A stretch of DNA of 47,896 nucleotides from the NCBI GenBank assembly GCA_023412195.1, contig JAEYNZ010000048.1, positions 1 through 47,896 on the forward strand, given 5' to 3'. Source of the DNA: Bacteroidota bacterium. GTDB lineage: Bacteria; Bacteroidota; Bacteroidia; Bacteroidales; Prolixibacteraceae. Every line of letters begins with the position of its first letter. The first letter of the stretch is position 1. The notes under the pieces are model-generated. The model saw only the letters and a program-made list of their open reading frames with translations. It did no database searches and was not told the DNA's origin. Of the stretch, positions 42,495 through 47,896 are shown in pieces. The translations under genes were made by a program, and so were the position numbers.

Positions 42495-42775
42495 CTGCGG
42501 ACGCTGTACCACGTCAAAAAGTGCCATTAAAAAAAGCGGAATTATATTGAAATATACATGGTAGGTGAAAGGTTGAAAACCTCCGGGTCAAATGGAATCC
42601 AGAATTTGCTATTCTCCTTAACCTTGAGGACCTGCGGACGCTCAAAGGTTTTGGTGCAAGGTTCAGTATCACGTCAAAAAGCACCAATCAAATAGCGGGA
42701 TAAAATATTTTCTGTTAATCTGATATATGCACCGTAGGAAGACCCCGAAGGGTTGAAAACCTCCGGGGGTCAAAA
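42495..42775. repeat. Duplicated intergenic repeat (two diverged copies)
   Basis: Three blocks recur in the same order. CTGCGGACGCT is at 42495-42505 and 42632-42642. CACGTCAAAAAG is at 42510-42521 and 42670-42681. GGTTGAAAACCTCCGGG is at 42571-42587 and 42751-42767, each followed by TCAAA. Spacers between blocks differ. The second copy ends in an imperfect hairpin (GACCCC...GGGGTC, 42741-42771). No frame is conserved. It looks like a tandemly duplicated non-coding element or decayed mobile repeat. Confidence 0.7.
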
Positions 42776-42880
42776 TAGTATAAAAAGTACTCCGCTTTTA
42801 ATATCAAACTGCCACACCTGTAGTGCTATGTCATGTTGTGATAATTTTCTTTCAGTGCTCAAAATCTTCCGACTAAACAA

Positions 42881-42987
42881 CATAAACAATATAAACCTAT
42901 AAACAATATCGCGTTCCTACGAAACTTTAGGAAGGGGTGGGGGGGGGAACCATCTATTCTTCCCATATTTAGTTCCTAAAGGAACTA
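42881..42987. repeat. Intergenic repeat cluster: 18-bp repeat, G-tract and two small hairpins
   Basis: CATAAACAATATAAACCT at 42881-42898 recurs exactly at 44484-44501 on the other side of the IS. TTCCTA/TAGGAA (42914-42919, 42928-42933) and TAGTTCC/GGAACTA (42970-42976, 42981-42987) are small inverted repeats of related sequence. A nine-G tract lies at 42939-42947. No gene is seen in 42491-43036. Confidence 0.55.
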
Positions 42988-43028
42988 TCGCCAGATGAAA
43001 CGTATTAATTTTTCTTTGCTGCTTTGCG

Positions 43029-43036
43029 CCTTTGCG
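43029..43036. repeat. Left target-site duplication of the IS256-family element (CCTTTGCG)
   Basis: The octamer CCTTTGCG abuts the left end of the element and is repeated exactly at 44448-44455 next to the right end. Joining the flanks at one copy gives the continuous phrase TTTGCGCCTTTGCGTGAGA, which restores the pre-insertion site. Confidence 0.85.
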
Positions 43037-43067
43037 GGGTGTGTTCAGAAAAGTGTGTCACACCTGT

Positions 43068-43120
43068 CTTTACAGAGCATAGCCCTGGAGCCGTAGGCGG
43101 AAGGGCTATGCTCTGTAAAG
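43068..43120. repeat. 19-bp perfect inverted repeat inside the IS, after the transposase gene
   Basis: CTTTACAGAGCATAGCCCT (43068-43086) and AGGGCTATGCTCTGTAAAG (43102-43120) are exact complements around a 15-base loop. The hairpin lies 8 bp past the transposase stop, between gene and left terminal repeat. It has no T-run, so it is not a standard intrinsic terminator. It could block read-in transcription, protect the mRNA end, or bind transposase. Confidence 0.8.
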
Positions 43121-43128
43121 TTAGTTTT

Positions 43129-44385
43129 TTATAAGTGCTTTTCATATCTATCTCCAAATTTTTCTAATAGTTCCCTTTGAATAGCTGCCCAATGAAAGGC
43201 TGTACGATTCCAGCTCTTTTCATTGTATTTTAGGGCAAGATAAAGTTGTTTAATAAGACCTTTATCATTACTCCAGGCTCCCTTGGATTTTGTTATTTTA
43301 CGCATTATCCGGTGCAATGATTCAACGGGATTTGTTGTGTAAATCATTCTCCTTATGTTTTCCCCATAATCCATAAATGACATTAATTCATTCCAATCTT
43401 TTTCCCATTTTGGACGCACTTCCTTGTACTTCTTATCCCAGATTTGTCCAAAAGCTTCTAACGCTACTTCAGCTTGTTGCCTGTTTGCCGCTGTATATAT
43501 TTTACGCAAATCAGCACAAAGTTTTTTAATATCCTTATCACTGACAAAGCGTGTTGAAGAACGAATCATATGTACAACGCACCTTTGAACAATAGCTTTA
43601 GGGTAAACATGTTCTATTACATCCAGAAAACCTGTTAAGCCATCAACACAGAAGAAAAAAATATCTTCAGCACCACGCTTTTTAAGGTCTTCAAGTATTA
43701 ACCCCCATTGTCTTGCCCCTTCTGTTTCATTAAGATACAAACCTAGTATATCACGCTGCCCGTGGGCATTGACACCATAACAGGTATAAATAGCCTTGCT
43801 GATGACGTGCCCTGCTTCTCTTATTTTGTAATGAATGGCATCAAGGTATACGATTGGATAACAACTATACAATGGCCGCTGCTGCCATTCAATTATCTCT
43901 GTCCACACACGTTCTGTTACGGCGCTTATTACCCCTGCGCTGACTTCTAAGCCATACAAGTGCTGTAATTGATGTCGGACATCTTCAACTGAGTGCCCCC
44001 TGGCATAGAGGCTAAGAATGATCTCATCAACACCAGTGCCTAATTCCCGTTCCCACTTTTTTATGAGTATCGGATCATGAGTCCCATTGCGATCCCGGGG
44101 AGTTTGTATTGAAAGAGGGCCGGCAGGACTTCGCACAACCTTGTTGGTATGTCCATTGCGGCGATTGGCATCCCCACTGGGTCTTTGGTTAAGCTTCTCA
44201 TCAAGCTCACCTTCCAAGGCTGCATTTACCATCGATTGAAGCATATCTGTGAATATACCTCCATCTCCTAATATCGGATCGCCTTTGTACAACCGGCTTA
44301 TTACTTCCTGGCGTCTTTGTTCATCCGGAATTATGTCTTCAAGTCTGGGTGGTTTTAACTTCTTTAGTTTGGCTTTTTCTTTCAT
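43129..44385 (-). CDS. IS256 family transposase
   Basis: A 418-residue DDE transposase of the Mutator/IS256 superfamily. An N-terminal DNA-binding region (DMLQSMVNAALEGELDEKLN, RRNGHTNKVVRSPAGPLSIQTPRDRNG) is followed by the RNase-H-like core. The first Asp lies in YPIVYLDAIHYKIRE, the second in FFFCVDGLTGFLDVIEHVYP, then the family's C/H motif VQRCVVHMIRSS, and the Glu in IYTTNPVESLHRIMRK. The frame is intact and of normal length. It catalyses copy-out/circular-intermediate transposition of the enclosing element. The IS256 signature TNPVES places it firmly. Confidence 0.97.
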   Translation of the reverse strand: MKEKAKLKKLKPPRLEDIIPDEQRRQEVISRLYKGDPILGDGGIFTDMLQSMVNAALEGELDEKLNQRPSGDANRRNGHTNKVVRSPAGPLSIQTPRDRNGTHDPILIKKWERELGTGVDEIILSLYARGHSVEDVRHQLQHLYGLEVSAGVISAVTERVWTEIIEWQQRPLYSCYPIVYLDAIHYKIREAGHVISKAIYTCYGVNAHGQRDILGLYLNETEGARQWGLILEDLKKRGAEDIFFFCVDGLTGFLDVIEHVYPKAIVQRCVVHMIRSSTRFVSDKDIKKLCADLRKIYTAANRQQAEVALEAFGQIWDKKYKEVRPKWEKDWNELMSFMDYGENIRRMIYTTNPVESLHRIMRKITKSKGAWSNDKGLIKQLYLALKYNEKSWNRTAFHWAAIQRELLEKFGDRYEKHL

Positions 44386-44447
44386 GTGTCAAATTTATTG
44401 TCATTTCTTTTAATCATATCTTTTGACACACTTTTTTGAACAGTCTC

Positions 44448-44455
44448 CCTTTGCG
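44448..44455. repeat. Right target-site duplication (CCTTTGCG)
   Basis: Exact copy of 43029-43036 directly beside the right end of the IS256-family element. To the right, 44456-45021 holds the second 18-bp CATAAACAATATAAACCT copy (44484-44501) and otherwise no gene I can defend. Confidence 0.85.
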
Positions 44456-44992
44456 TGAGATATGATAAAAACAATATAAGTTCCATAAACAATATAAACC
44501 TTCTCACCCGCTCTTCTCAAACCTTCACACTTTCAAACTTCTCTGGCCCCTCAAACTCTTCAAAATCCCAAGCTCATATAACCCTCTGATATGTTTTGCA
44601 ACACTTCTTCTTTTTTAGCAGAAAATTTTTCATATGTTTAATACGATAAACAAGAAACTGATGAGCAAAGAACCTTTGATAGAAAACCGGCTGAACATCT
44701 CCCTGAAGGTTAAATTATAATAATTCAGTGCAAAAATAAAAATTGCAGGGCCGCTGTCATGGAGCTAAAACAGGTTTATTGGGTAAAGTACACTGTAACT
44801 GAGAGGGCGAAGCTGTGAAGAATGTTGATATAGTGTATTATTTTAAATTGAAACTATGTTGGATGGACAACTTAACAAAATTGCATCAAATATGGAGGAA
44901 CAGCAGTCGCGCTTTTTTATTGCGATTCCGGCATTTTGCCTGAAAGGTATTGAACCGACTTACAAAAAGCCAGAGTATTAAAAAATTTTGAG

Positions 44993-45000
44993 TATTTTTG
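44993..45000 (+). promoter_or_regulatory. Putative -7 box (TATTTTTG) before the MNT gene
   Basis: An exact TAnnTTTG match 22 bp upstream of the ATG at 45022. There is no clear -33 element. Confidence 0.33.
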
Positions 45001-45021
45001 ATTTGGCAACAGTTTTGAAAA

Positions 45022-45345
45022 ATGGTTAATAATAATAATATAAATACATTTTCTATTATCAAAGAGACAGTAATTAAGTGCATTCCTGACAGCAGAGTAC
45101 TGCTTTTCGGTTCCCAGGCACGAAGTGACAATAACTATGATAGTGATTTTGATTTTCTTGTTATTACTAAAAACGGAATGGATATACAAACAAAAAGAAA
45201 TCTTAAATCAATCATCAGAAAAGAATTGGCAAAATTCAAAGTTCCGGCTGACATTTTAATCCAAAGTGAAGAAGAGATAAACCTGAAAAAGGAGATTACT
45301 GGTCATATCATTAAACAGGTTCTCAAAGAAGGAGTTCCGTTATGA
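45022..45345 (+). CDS. MNT-type nucleotidyltransferase domain protein (HEPN/MNT module antitoxin)
   Basis: A 107-residue minimal nucleotidyltransferase. The active-site pattern LLFGSQARSDNNYDSDFDFLV is the family's GSxAR...DxDFD signature with both metal-binding Asps. A third acidic residue lies in PADILIQS. In HEPN/MNT pairs this protein neutralises the HEPN RNase by direct binding or adenylylation. The stop overlaps a following ATG in the ATGA manner normal for the partner HEPN gene, but that gene is broken within a few codons. The catalytic residues are all present, so the orphan may still be functional or may act on a partner elsewhere. Confidence 0.88.
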   Translation: MVNNNNINTFSIIKETVIKCIPDSRVLLFGSQARSDNNYDSDFDFLVITKNGMDIQTKRNLKSIIRKELAKFKVPADILIQSEEEINLKKEITGHIIKQVLKEGVPL

Positions 45346-45362
45346 ATGATGCAACCAAGTGG
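45342..45362 (+). pseudogene. N-terminal remnant of the HEPN partner gene
   Basis: An ATG overlapping the MNT stop by 4 bp encodes MNDATKW, a typical start for HEPN-domain proteins. After this the sequence turns into the end of an unrelated propeller gene in a different frame. The original frame closes at about 45500 after residues without HEPN character. Overlap and position are seen; the HEPN identity is inferred from module architecture. Confidence 0.45.
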
Positions 45363-45783
45363 GACCGGCCTTTACCCGCTGACCTTTGCTGGACCGGCGT
45401 TCATGAAACACCGGATTTCATCTTCATTCCCTACGGATATCATTTCGATCAGAATAAACCGGAATCGGAAAGAGAGGACAGGGGAATGGTGTTTGTTTAA
45501 CAAAGAAACAAAAGAAGGAATTGCTGTTAAAGAAACGAAACAAGGAGGGTTTATTGATGACATTACCGGCGGTCCCCATTTCAGGCCAATAATAACATAC
45601 GAAAATACAGCTTTAATGCTCATTTCGGCAATCGACATGAAGCATTACCTCAATTCAGATGAATTCAAAAACCGGGAGGTTAAACTTCCTGCAGAAAAAG
45701 AAAAGCTGAACCAGATAAAGAAAAAATTAAAGGAAGACGATAACCATTTTTTGGTAATGGTGAAACTGAAGAATCAACTATAA
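45363..45783 (+). pseudogene. C-terminal remnant of a six-bladed beta-propeller lipoprotein
   Basis: The frame open from 45346 to 45783 has no signal peptide and its first codons belong to the broken HEPN gene. Downstream it shows the end of a six-bladed-propeller protein: IISIRINRNRKERTGEWCLFNKETKEGI, then GGFIDDITGGPHFRPI and a charged helical tail (EKEKLNQIKKKLKEDDNHFLVMVKLK). These closely match the order of features in that lipoprotein family. The intact neighbour at 45788 begins 4 bp later, so this is likely the tail of a former tandem paralogue. The junction lies at about 45360-45380. A translated fusion product from 45346 is possible but unlikely to fold. Confidence 0.65.
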
Positions 45784-45787
45784 GCAA

Positions 45788-46957
45788 ATGAAATCTAAAC
45801 TTTCCATGAGAAAAACTTTGGCAATCCTCCTGTTTATTACTGCAGGAATAACAGGATGCAGGCAATCTGACACACACGATGCTCTTATCAAAGTTGATGT
45901 AACGGCAGGTTATCCCGAGAAGGAGTTGATCCTTCAGGACTTCCTGGATGTAGAATACATCCCGTTGGAAACAAATGATGTGTTTATTACCCAGGGTGTT
46001 GTAATGGCAATAGGCAGCAAATACATCATCGTAAAAAACTGGAGCCACGATGGTGATATTTTTATCTTTGACAGAAAAACCGGTAAAGGATTAAGAAAGA
46101 TAAACCGTTTGGGCAAGGGTCCCGAAGAATATACTCATATCACCCATATTGTCATGGATGAGGAGAACGATGAACTGTTTGTCAATTCCATGACAACGAA
46201 AAAGATCTTGGTGTATGACTTATCCGGTAACTTCAAACGAAGTTTTAACCATACAGAAGGTGCCAGGTATACGCATGTATGCAATTATGACAAAGATAAT
46301 CTGATTTGCTACAATGAGTTGGAAACATACAAAGATGGTGAGCACAGAGGGAGCGAATCCTTCCATTTAATTGTATCGAAACAAAATGGGCGTATTACCC
46401 GGAATATTTTTATCCCTTTTGAAATTATTAAGGCACCGCTTGTAAAAGATGGAGAAGCAACAGTTGTAACTTCCGTTCCACCAGTCGTTCCTTATTACGA
46501 CTCCTGGCTGCTTGTTGAAACATCCTCTGATACCGTTTACAGCTATAATCCCAAAGAAAATAAATTAGATCCATTTTTGGTAAAATCTCCCACAGCAAAT
46601 CCTGAAATACTTCTTACAATGGGTACTGTAACGGAGCGTTATTACTTCTTCACAATTTTGAAAAAGGTATTTGACTTTGCAACAGGGCTGGGATTTCCAA
46701 TTACTGAATTAATGTACGACAGGCAGGAGAACGCTGTATTCAAAACTGCTGTTTTGAACAGTGATTATGTAAGTAAAAGGAAAGTGGATATGAATTCGTA
46801 CCCGGTCAATAAAGAAATTGCGGCATTTCAAACCATAGATGCCTACCGGCTTGTGGAAGCCTATAAAAAGGACGAATTGAAGGGTAAACTGAAGGAAATT
46901 GCAGCCGGATTGAATGAAGAATCAAATCCTGTGATTATGATGATGAAGTATAAATAA
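45788..46957 (+). CDS. Six-bladed beta-propeller lipoprotein
   Basis: A 389-residue predicted lipoprotein with signal ending AGITGC (Cys24); the ATG at 45806 is an alternative start. The family's opening segment LQDFLDVEYIPLETND is present, followed by repeated blade motifs: YIIVKNWSHDGDIFIFDRKTGKGLRKINRLGKGPEEY, ITHIVMDEENDELFV and KKILVYDLSGNFKRSF. ERYYFFTILKKVF and the C-terminal AYRLVEAYKKDELKGKLKEIA close the family pattern. The IGxxGxGPxEY-like RLGKGPEEY is the best marker. These proteins are abundant in Bacteroidota and often occur in tandem, as here with the remnant upstream. Their role is unknown; they are presumed cell-surface or periplasmic binding proteins. Confidence 0.85.
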   Translation: MKSKLSMRKTLAILLFITAGITGCRQSDTHDALIKVDVTAGYPEKELILQDFLDVEYIPLETNDVFITQGVVMAIGSKYIIVKNWSHDGDIFIFDRKTGKGLRKINRLGKGPEEYTHITHIVMDEENDELFVNSMTTKKILVYDLSGNFKRSFNHTEGARYTHVCNYDKDNLICYNELETYKDGEHRGSESFHLIVSKQNGRITRNIFIPFEIIKAPLVKDGEATVVTSVPPVVPYYDSWLLVETSSDTVYSYNPKENKLDPFLVKSPTANPEILLTMGTVTERYYFFTILKKVFDFATGLGFPITELMYDRQENAVFKTAVLNSDYVSKRKVDMNSYPVNKEIAAFQTIDAYRLVEAYKKDELKGKLKEIAAGLNEESNPVIMMMKYK

Positions 46958-47009
46958 ACCAACTAAAGCAATCCGACTCAGGAATAGCGCCGGGAAGGGC
47001 TTTATTTCG

Positions 47010-47017
47010 TATATTTG
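47010..47017 (+). promoter_or_regulatory. Putative -7 box (TATATTTG) before the DUF6922/AbiEii pair
   Basis: An exact TAnnTTTG match 38 bp upstream of the ATG at 47055. There is no -33 TTG at the usual distance. Confidence 0.38.
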
Positions 47018-47054
47018 TGATTATAAGTATTCAGGATTATTTTAAAAGTATCAT

Positions 47055-47360
47055 ATGTACAGTCAGGAAATTAAACAATTTATACATGAACACAGCAATC
47101 TTTTTTGGTATACCCCCGAGGATAAAAAAGAGGAAATAAGTAATGAGTTTCTGGTGGAAACCATTTTAAATTACGGCGACAAAGATGCGGTGGTTCAATT
47201 GTTTAATTTAATGGGCATTGATACAGTAGCTGAAATATTTTTCGACACCTTAAAGCGCAGTAAACGTAGAAAAGGAAACTATCACGAAGTCACTGCAAAT
47301 TATTTTACCCTTGTTTTTAAACGTTATGCAAAGGCAAATAATAAACCCGCAGCAATCTGA
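47055..47360 (+). CDS. DUF6922-like protein, putative antitoxin partner of AbiEii-type toxin
   Basis: A 101-residue soluble protein matching what I recall of the DUF6922 family: QFIHEHSNLFWYTPEDKKEEISNEFLVETILNYGD is the characteristic opening, followed by VVQLFNLMGIDTVAEIFF and a basic tail. In Bacteroidota such genes commonly precede an AbiEii/AbiGii-type nucleotidyltransferase gene. Here that gene starts inside this one (47326, a 35-bp overlap), so the two are translationally coupled. An antitoxin or regulatory role is inferred from this architecture. The gene is complete although its partner is truncated. Confidence 0.75.
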   Translation: MYSQEIKQFIHEHSNLFWYTPEDKKEEISNEFLVETILNYGDKDAVVQLFNLMGIDTVAEIFFDTLKRSKRRKGNYHEVTANYFTLVFKRYAKANNKPAAI

Positions 47361-47625
47361 ATTAGTTCCTTACCTGAAAGATTTTAAACGCACTTTCTAC
47401 CTCGCAGGGGGTACTGCAGTTGCGTTACATATCGGACATCGTCGATCTATTGACTTCGATTTGTTTTCACCTCTTGACCTCAACAAATCAAGAATTAAAG
47501 CAAAACTCAGGTCACTTCCTTTTGATCTGAAACCAATTTTTGAGGATTACGATCAATTGCATTTATTGATCAATAACGTTAAAGTATCATTCATAAATTA
47601 CCCCTATTTAAATAGGGCCTGCTGA
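47326..47625 (+). pseudogene. Truncated AbiEii/AbiGii-type nucleotidyltransferase toxin
   Basis: The N-terminal 90-odd residues of an AbiEii-like protein (normally about 200-300) starting at the ATG at 47326. The nucleotidyltransferase core is clear: FYLAGGTAVALHIGHRRSIDFDLFS with the GGT-A loop and DFD metal-binding pair, then LHLLINNVKVSFINYPY. Right after YPYL the frame runs into an IS end and stops (NRAC then TGA at 47623-47625). Loss of everything after the first catalytic region should abolish toxin activity. The upstream DUF6922-like gene is left as an orphan. Confidence 0.8.
47602..47617. repeat. 16-bp perfect palindrome at the AbiEii/IS junction
   Basis: CCCTATTTAAATAGGG reads the same on both strands and spans the point where the toxin sequence ends and the IS end begins. 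Its right arm overlaps the presumed IS terminus (47615). Confidence 0.75.
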
Positions 47626-47896
47626 AAAACTCAGGCCATGATTTTATTATTAACTCTATTAGCTTTTATTATTTGGCATTCCATAGTGTAGTAGATATCT
47701 TTAATCGTCGCAAACTTCGTTAAGAAGATCTCATTCATTCTTGCTGAAAAACTTCCTGCCCACATTAACAAAAGGCACGGGAGTGCCACCCCGGCCAGTT
47801 TGACCAGGTTAAGCACCAAAATGATGCTGGCAATCCATGATTCACTGGTGTTCATCAGTCTGGCTTTTATACGGTTTAATCCATATGCTGTTTTTG
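47615..47896 (-). mobile_element. Left end of a second insertion sequence (partial, runs off the window)
   Basis: The sequence from 47615, GGGCCTGCTGAAAAACTCAGG, resembles IS ends of the 'GGxCTGxTGAAAAACTC' type. It contains a small hairpin, GGCCTG...CAGGCC. A leftward transposase-like frame starts immediately inside. The other end, the target duplication and the full transposase lie beyond the window. Confidence 0.6.
47631..47896 (-). CDS. C-terminal part of a DDE transposase (IS1182/IS5-like), partial
   Basis: On the minus strand an open frame enters from the window edge as KTAYGLNRIKARLMNTSES, followed by WIASIILVLNLVKLAGVA. It ends RVNNKIMA at a stop at 47633-47631. The pattern 'YGLxRIxAxLxxTSExWIxxIxLVxNLxKL' is the usual C-terminus of IS1182/IS5-group transposases. 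The apparent ATG at 47855 is internal and not the gene start. About 88 residues are visible; catalytic residues lie outside. Family is assigned from memory of this tail motif only. Confidence 0.6.
   Translation of the reverse strand, partial: KTAYGLNRIKARLMNTSESWIASIILVLNLVKLAGVALPCLLLMWAGSFSARMNEIFLTKFATIKDIYYTMECQIIKANRVNNKIMA

Larger units (their letters stand above)
43037..44447 (-). mobile_element. Complete IS256-family insertion sequence (1411 bp)
   Basis: The element has one transposase gene reading leftwards and terminal inverted repeats. The left end begins GGGTGTGTTCAGAAAAG and the right end, read inward, begins GAGACTGTTCAAAAAAG. The inner 19 bp (43042-43060 versus the complement of 44424-44442) match at 18 of 19 positions. 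An 8-bp target duplication flanks it, as is usual for IS256. Length and gene layout are normal. An intact gene, nearly identical ends and a perfect duplication all indicate recent insertion and probable activity. A long perfect hairpin lies between the left end and the transposase stop. Confidence 0.92.

Noticed and set aside
42495..42775. CRISPR array
   Set aside because: Only two copies of three short blocks with unequal spacers; no regular repeat-spacer structure and no cas genes.
42939..42947. Nine-G tract as a phase-variation switch
   Set aside because: It lies in intergenic sequence, far from any promoter or start codon I can identify.
44856..44981. 41-codon frame (MLDGQLNKIASNMEEQQSR...) before the MNT gene
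   Set aside because: No conserved motif, and an overlapping alternative frame is equally open; not enough to call a gene.

Overview
The window comes from a member of the Bacteroidota, most likely an environmental Bacteroidales/Marinilabiliales-type bacterium. The evidence is the SusC/SusD pairs, a hybrid two-component regulator, a type IX secretion sorting domain, FadL/OmpP1 and six-bladed-propeller lipoproteins, an archaeal/eukaryal-type ProS, weak Shine-Dalgarno sites, and several TAnnTTTG-like -7 boxes. The standard code applies: TAG ends ordinary genes such as those finishing at 1169 and 18849.

Layout. 1-44: start of a leftward gene cut by the window edge, possibly an IS110-type transposase. 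270-3104: fructosamine-kinase-like gene, PLP aminotransferase and a convergent nitroreductase, with 7-bp-period microsatellites between genes. 3492-4189: a small exported protein and a 57-codon CxxC protein meeting at a shared terminator. 4359-26951: a large polysaccharide utilisation locus (PUL). 26978-29096: a leftward SDR-GH30 pair. 29263-40781: mostly housekeeping (S9 peptidase, DUF819 membrane protein, FadL-like porin, Tyr/Gly-rich lipoprotein, ProS, conserved hypothetical, PepT, TilS). 41207-42490: an exported hypothetical protein. 42491-47896: a repeat- and IS-rich accessory zone with an intact IS256-family element, a broken HEPN/MNT module, truncated and intact six-bladed-propeller genes, and a DUF6922/AbiEii-type pair whose toxin is cut by another IS.

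The PUL is the most distinctive part. A local HTCS sensor is followed by FAS1 lipoprotein - SusC - SusD - FAS1 lipoprotein - FAS1 lipoprotein - SusC - SusD - GH9 glucanase, all on one strand with mostly very short gaps. Three fasciclin-domain lipoproteins are thus interleaved with two SusCD importers. They probably act as surface glycan- or glycoprotein-binding accessories. GH9, with the convergent GH30, suggests a beta-linked plant or algal polysaccharide, but the substrate cannot be read from sequence.

The GH9 gene has an in-frame amber codon at 26544-26546. It separates the catalytic part from the rest of an Ig-like domain and an intact type IX sorting domain that continues in the same frame. 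This could be a recent nonsense mutation, a sequencing error or readthrough, and it would decide where the enzyme ends up.
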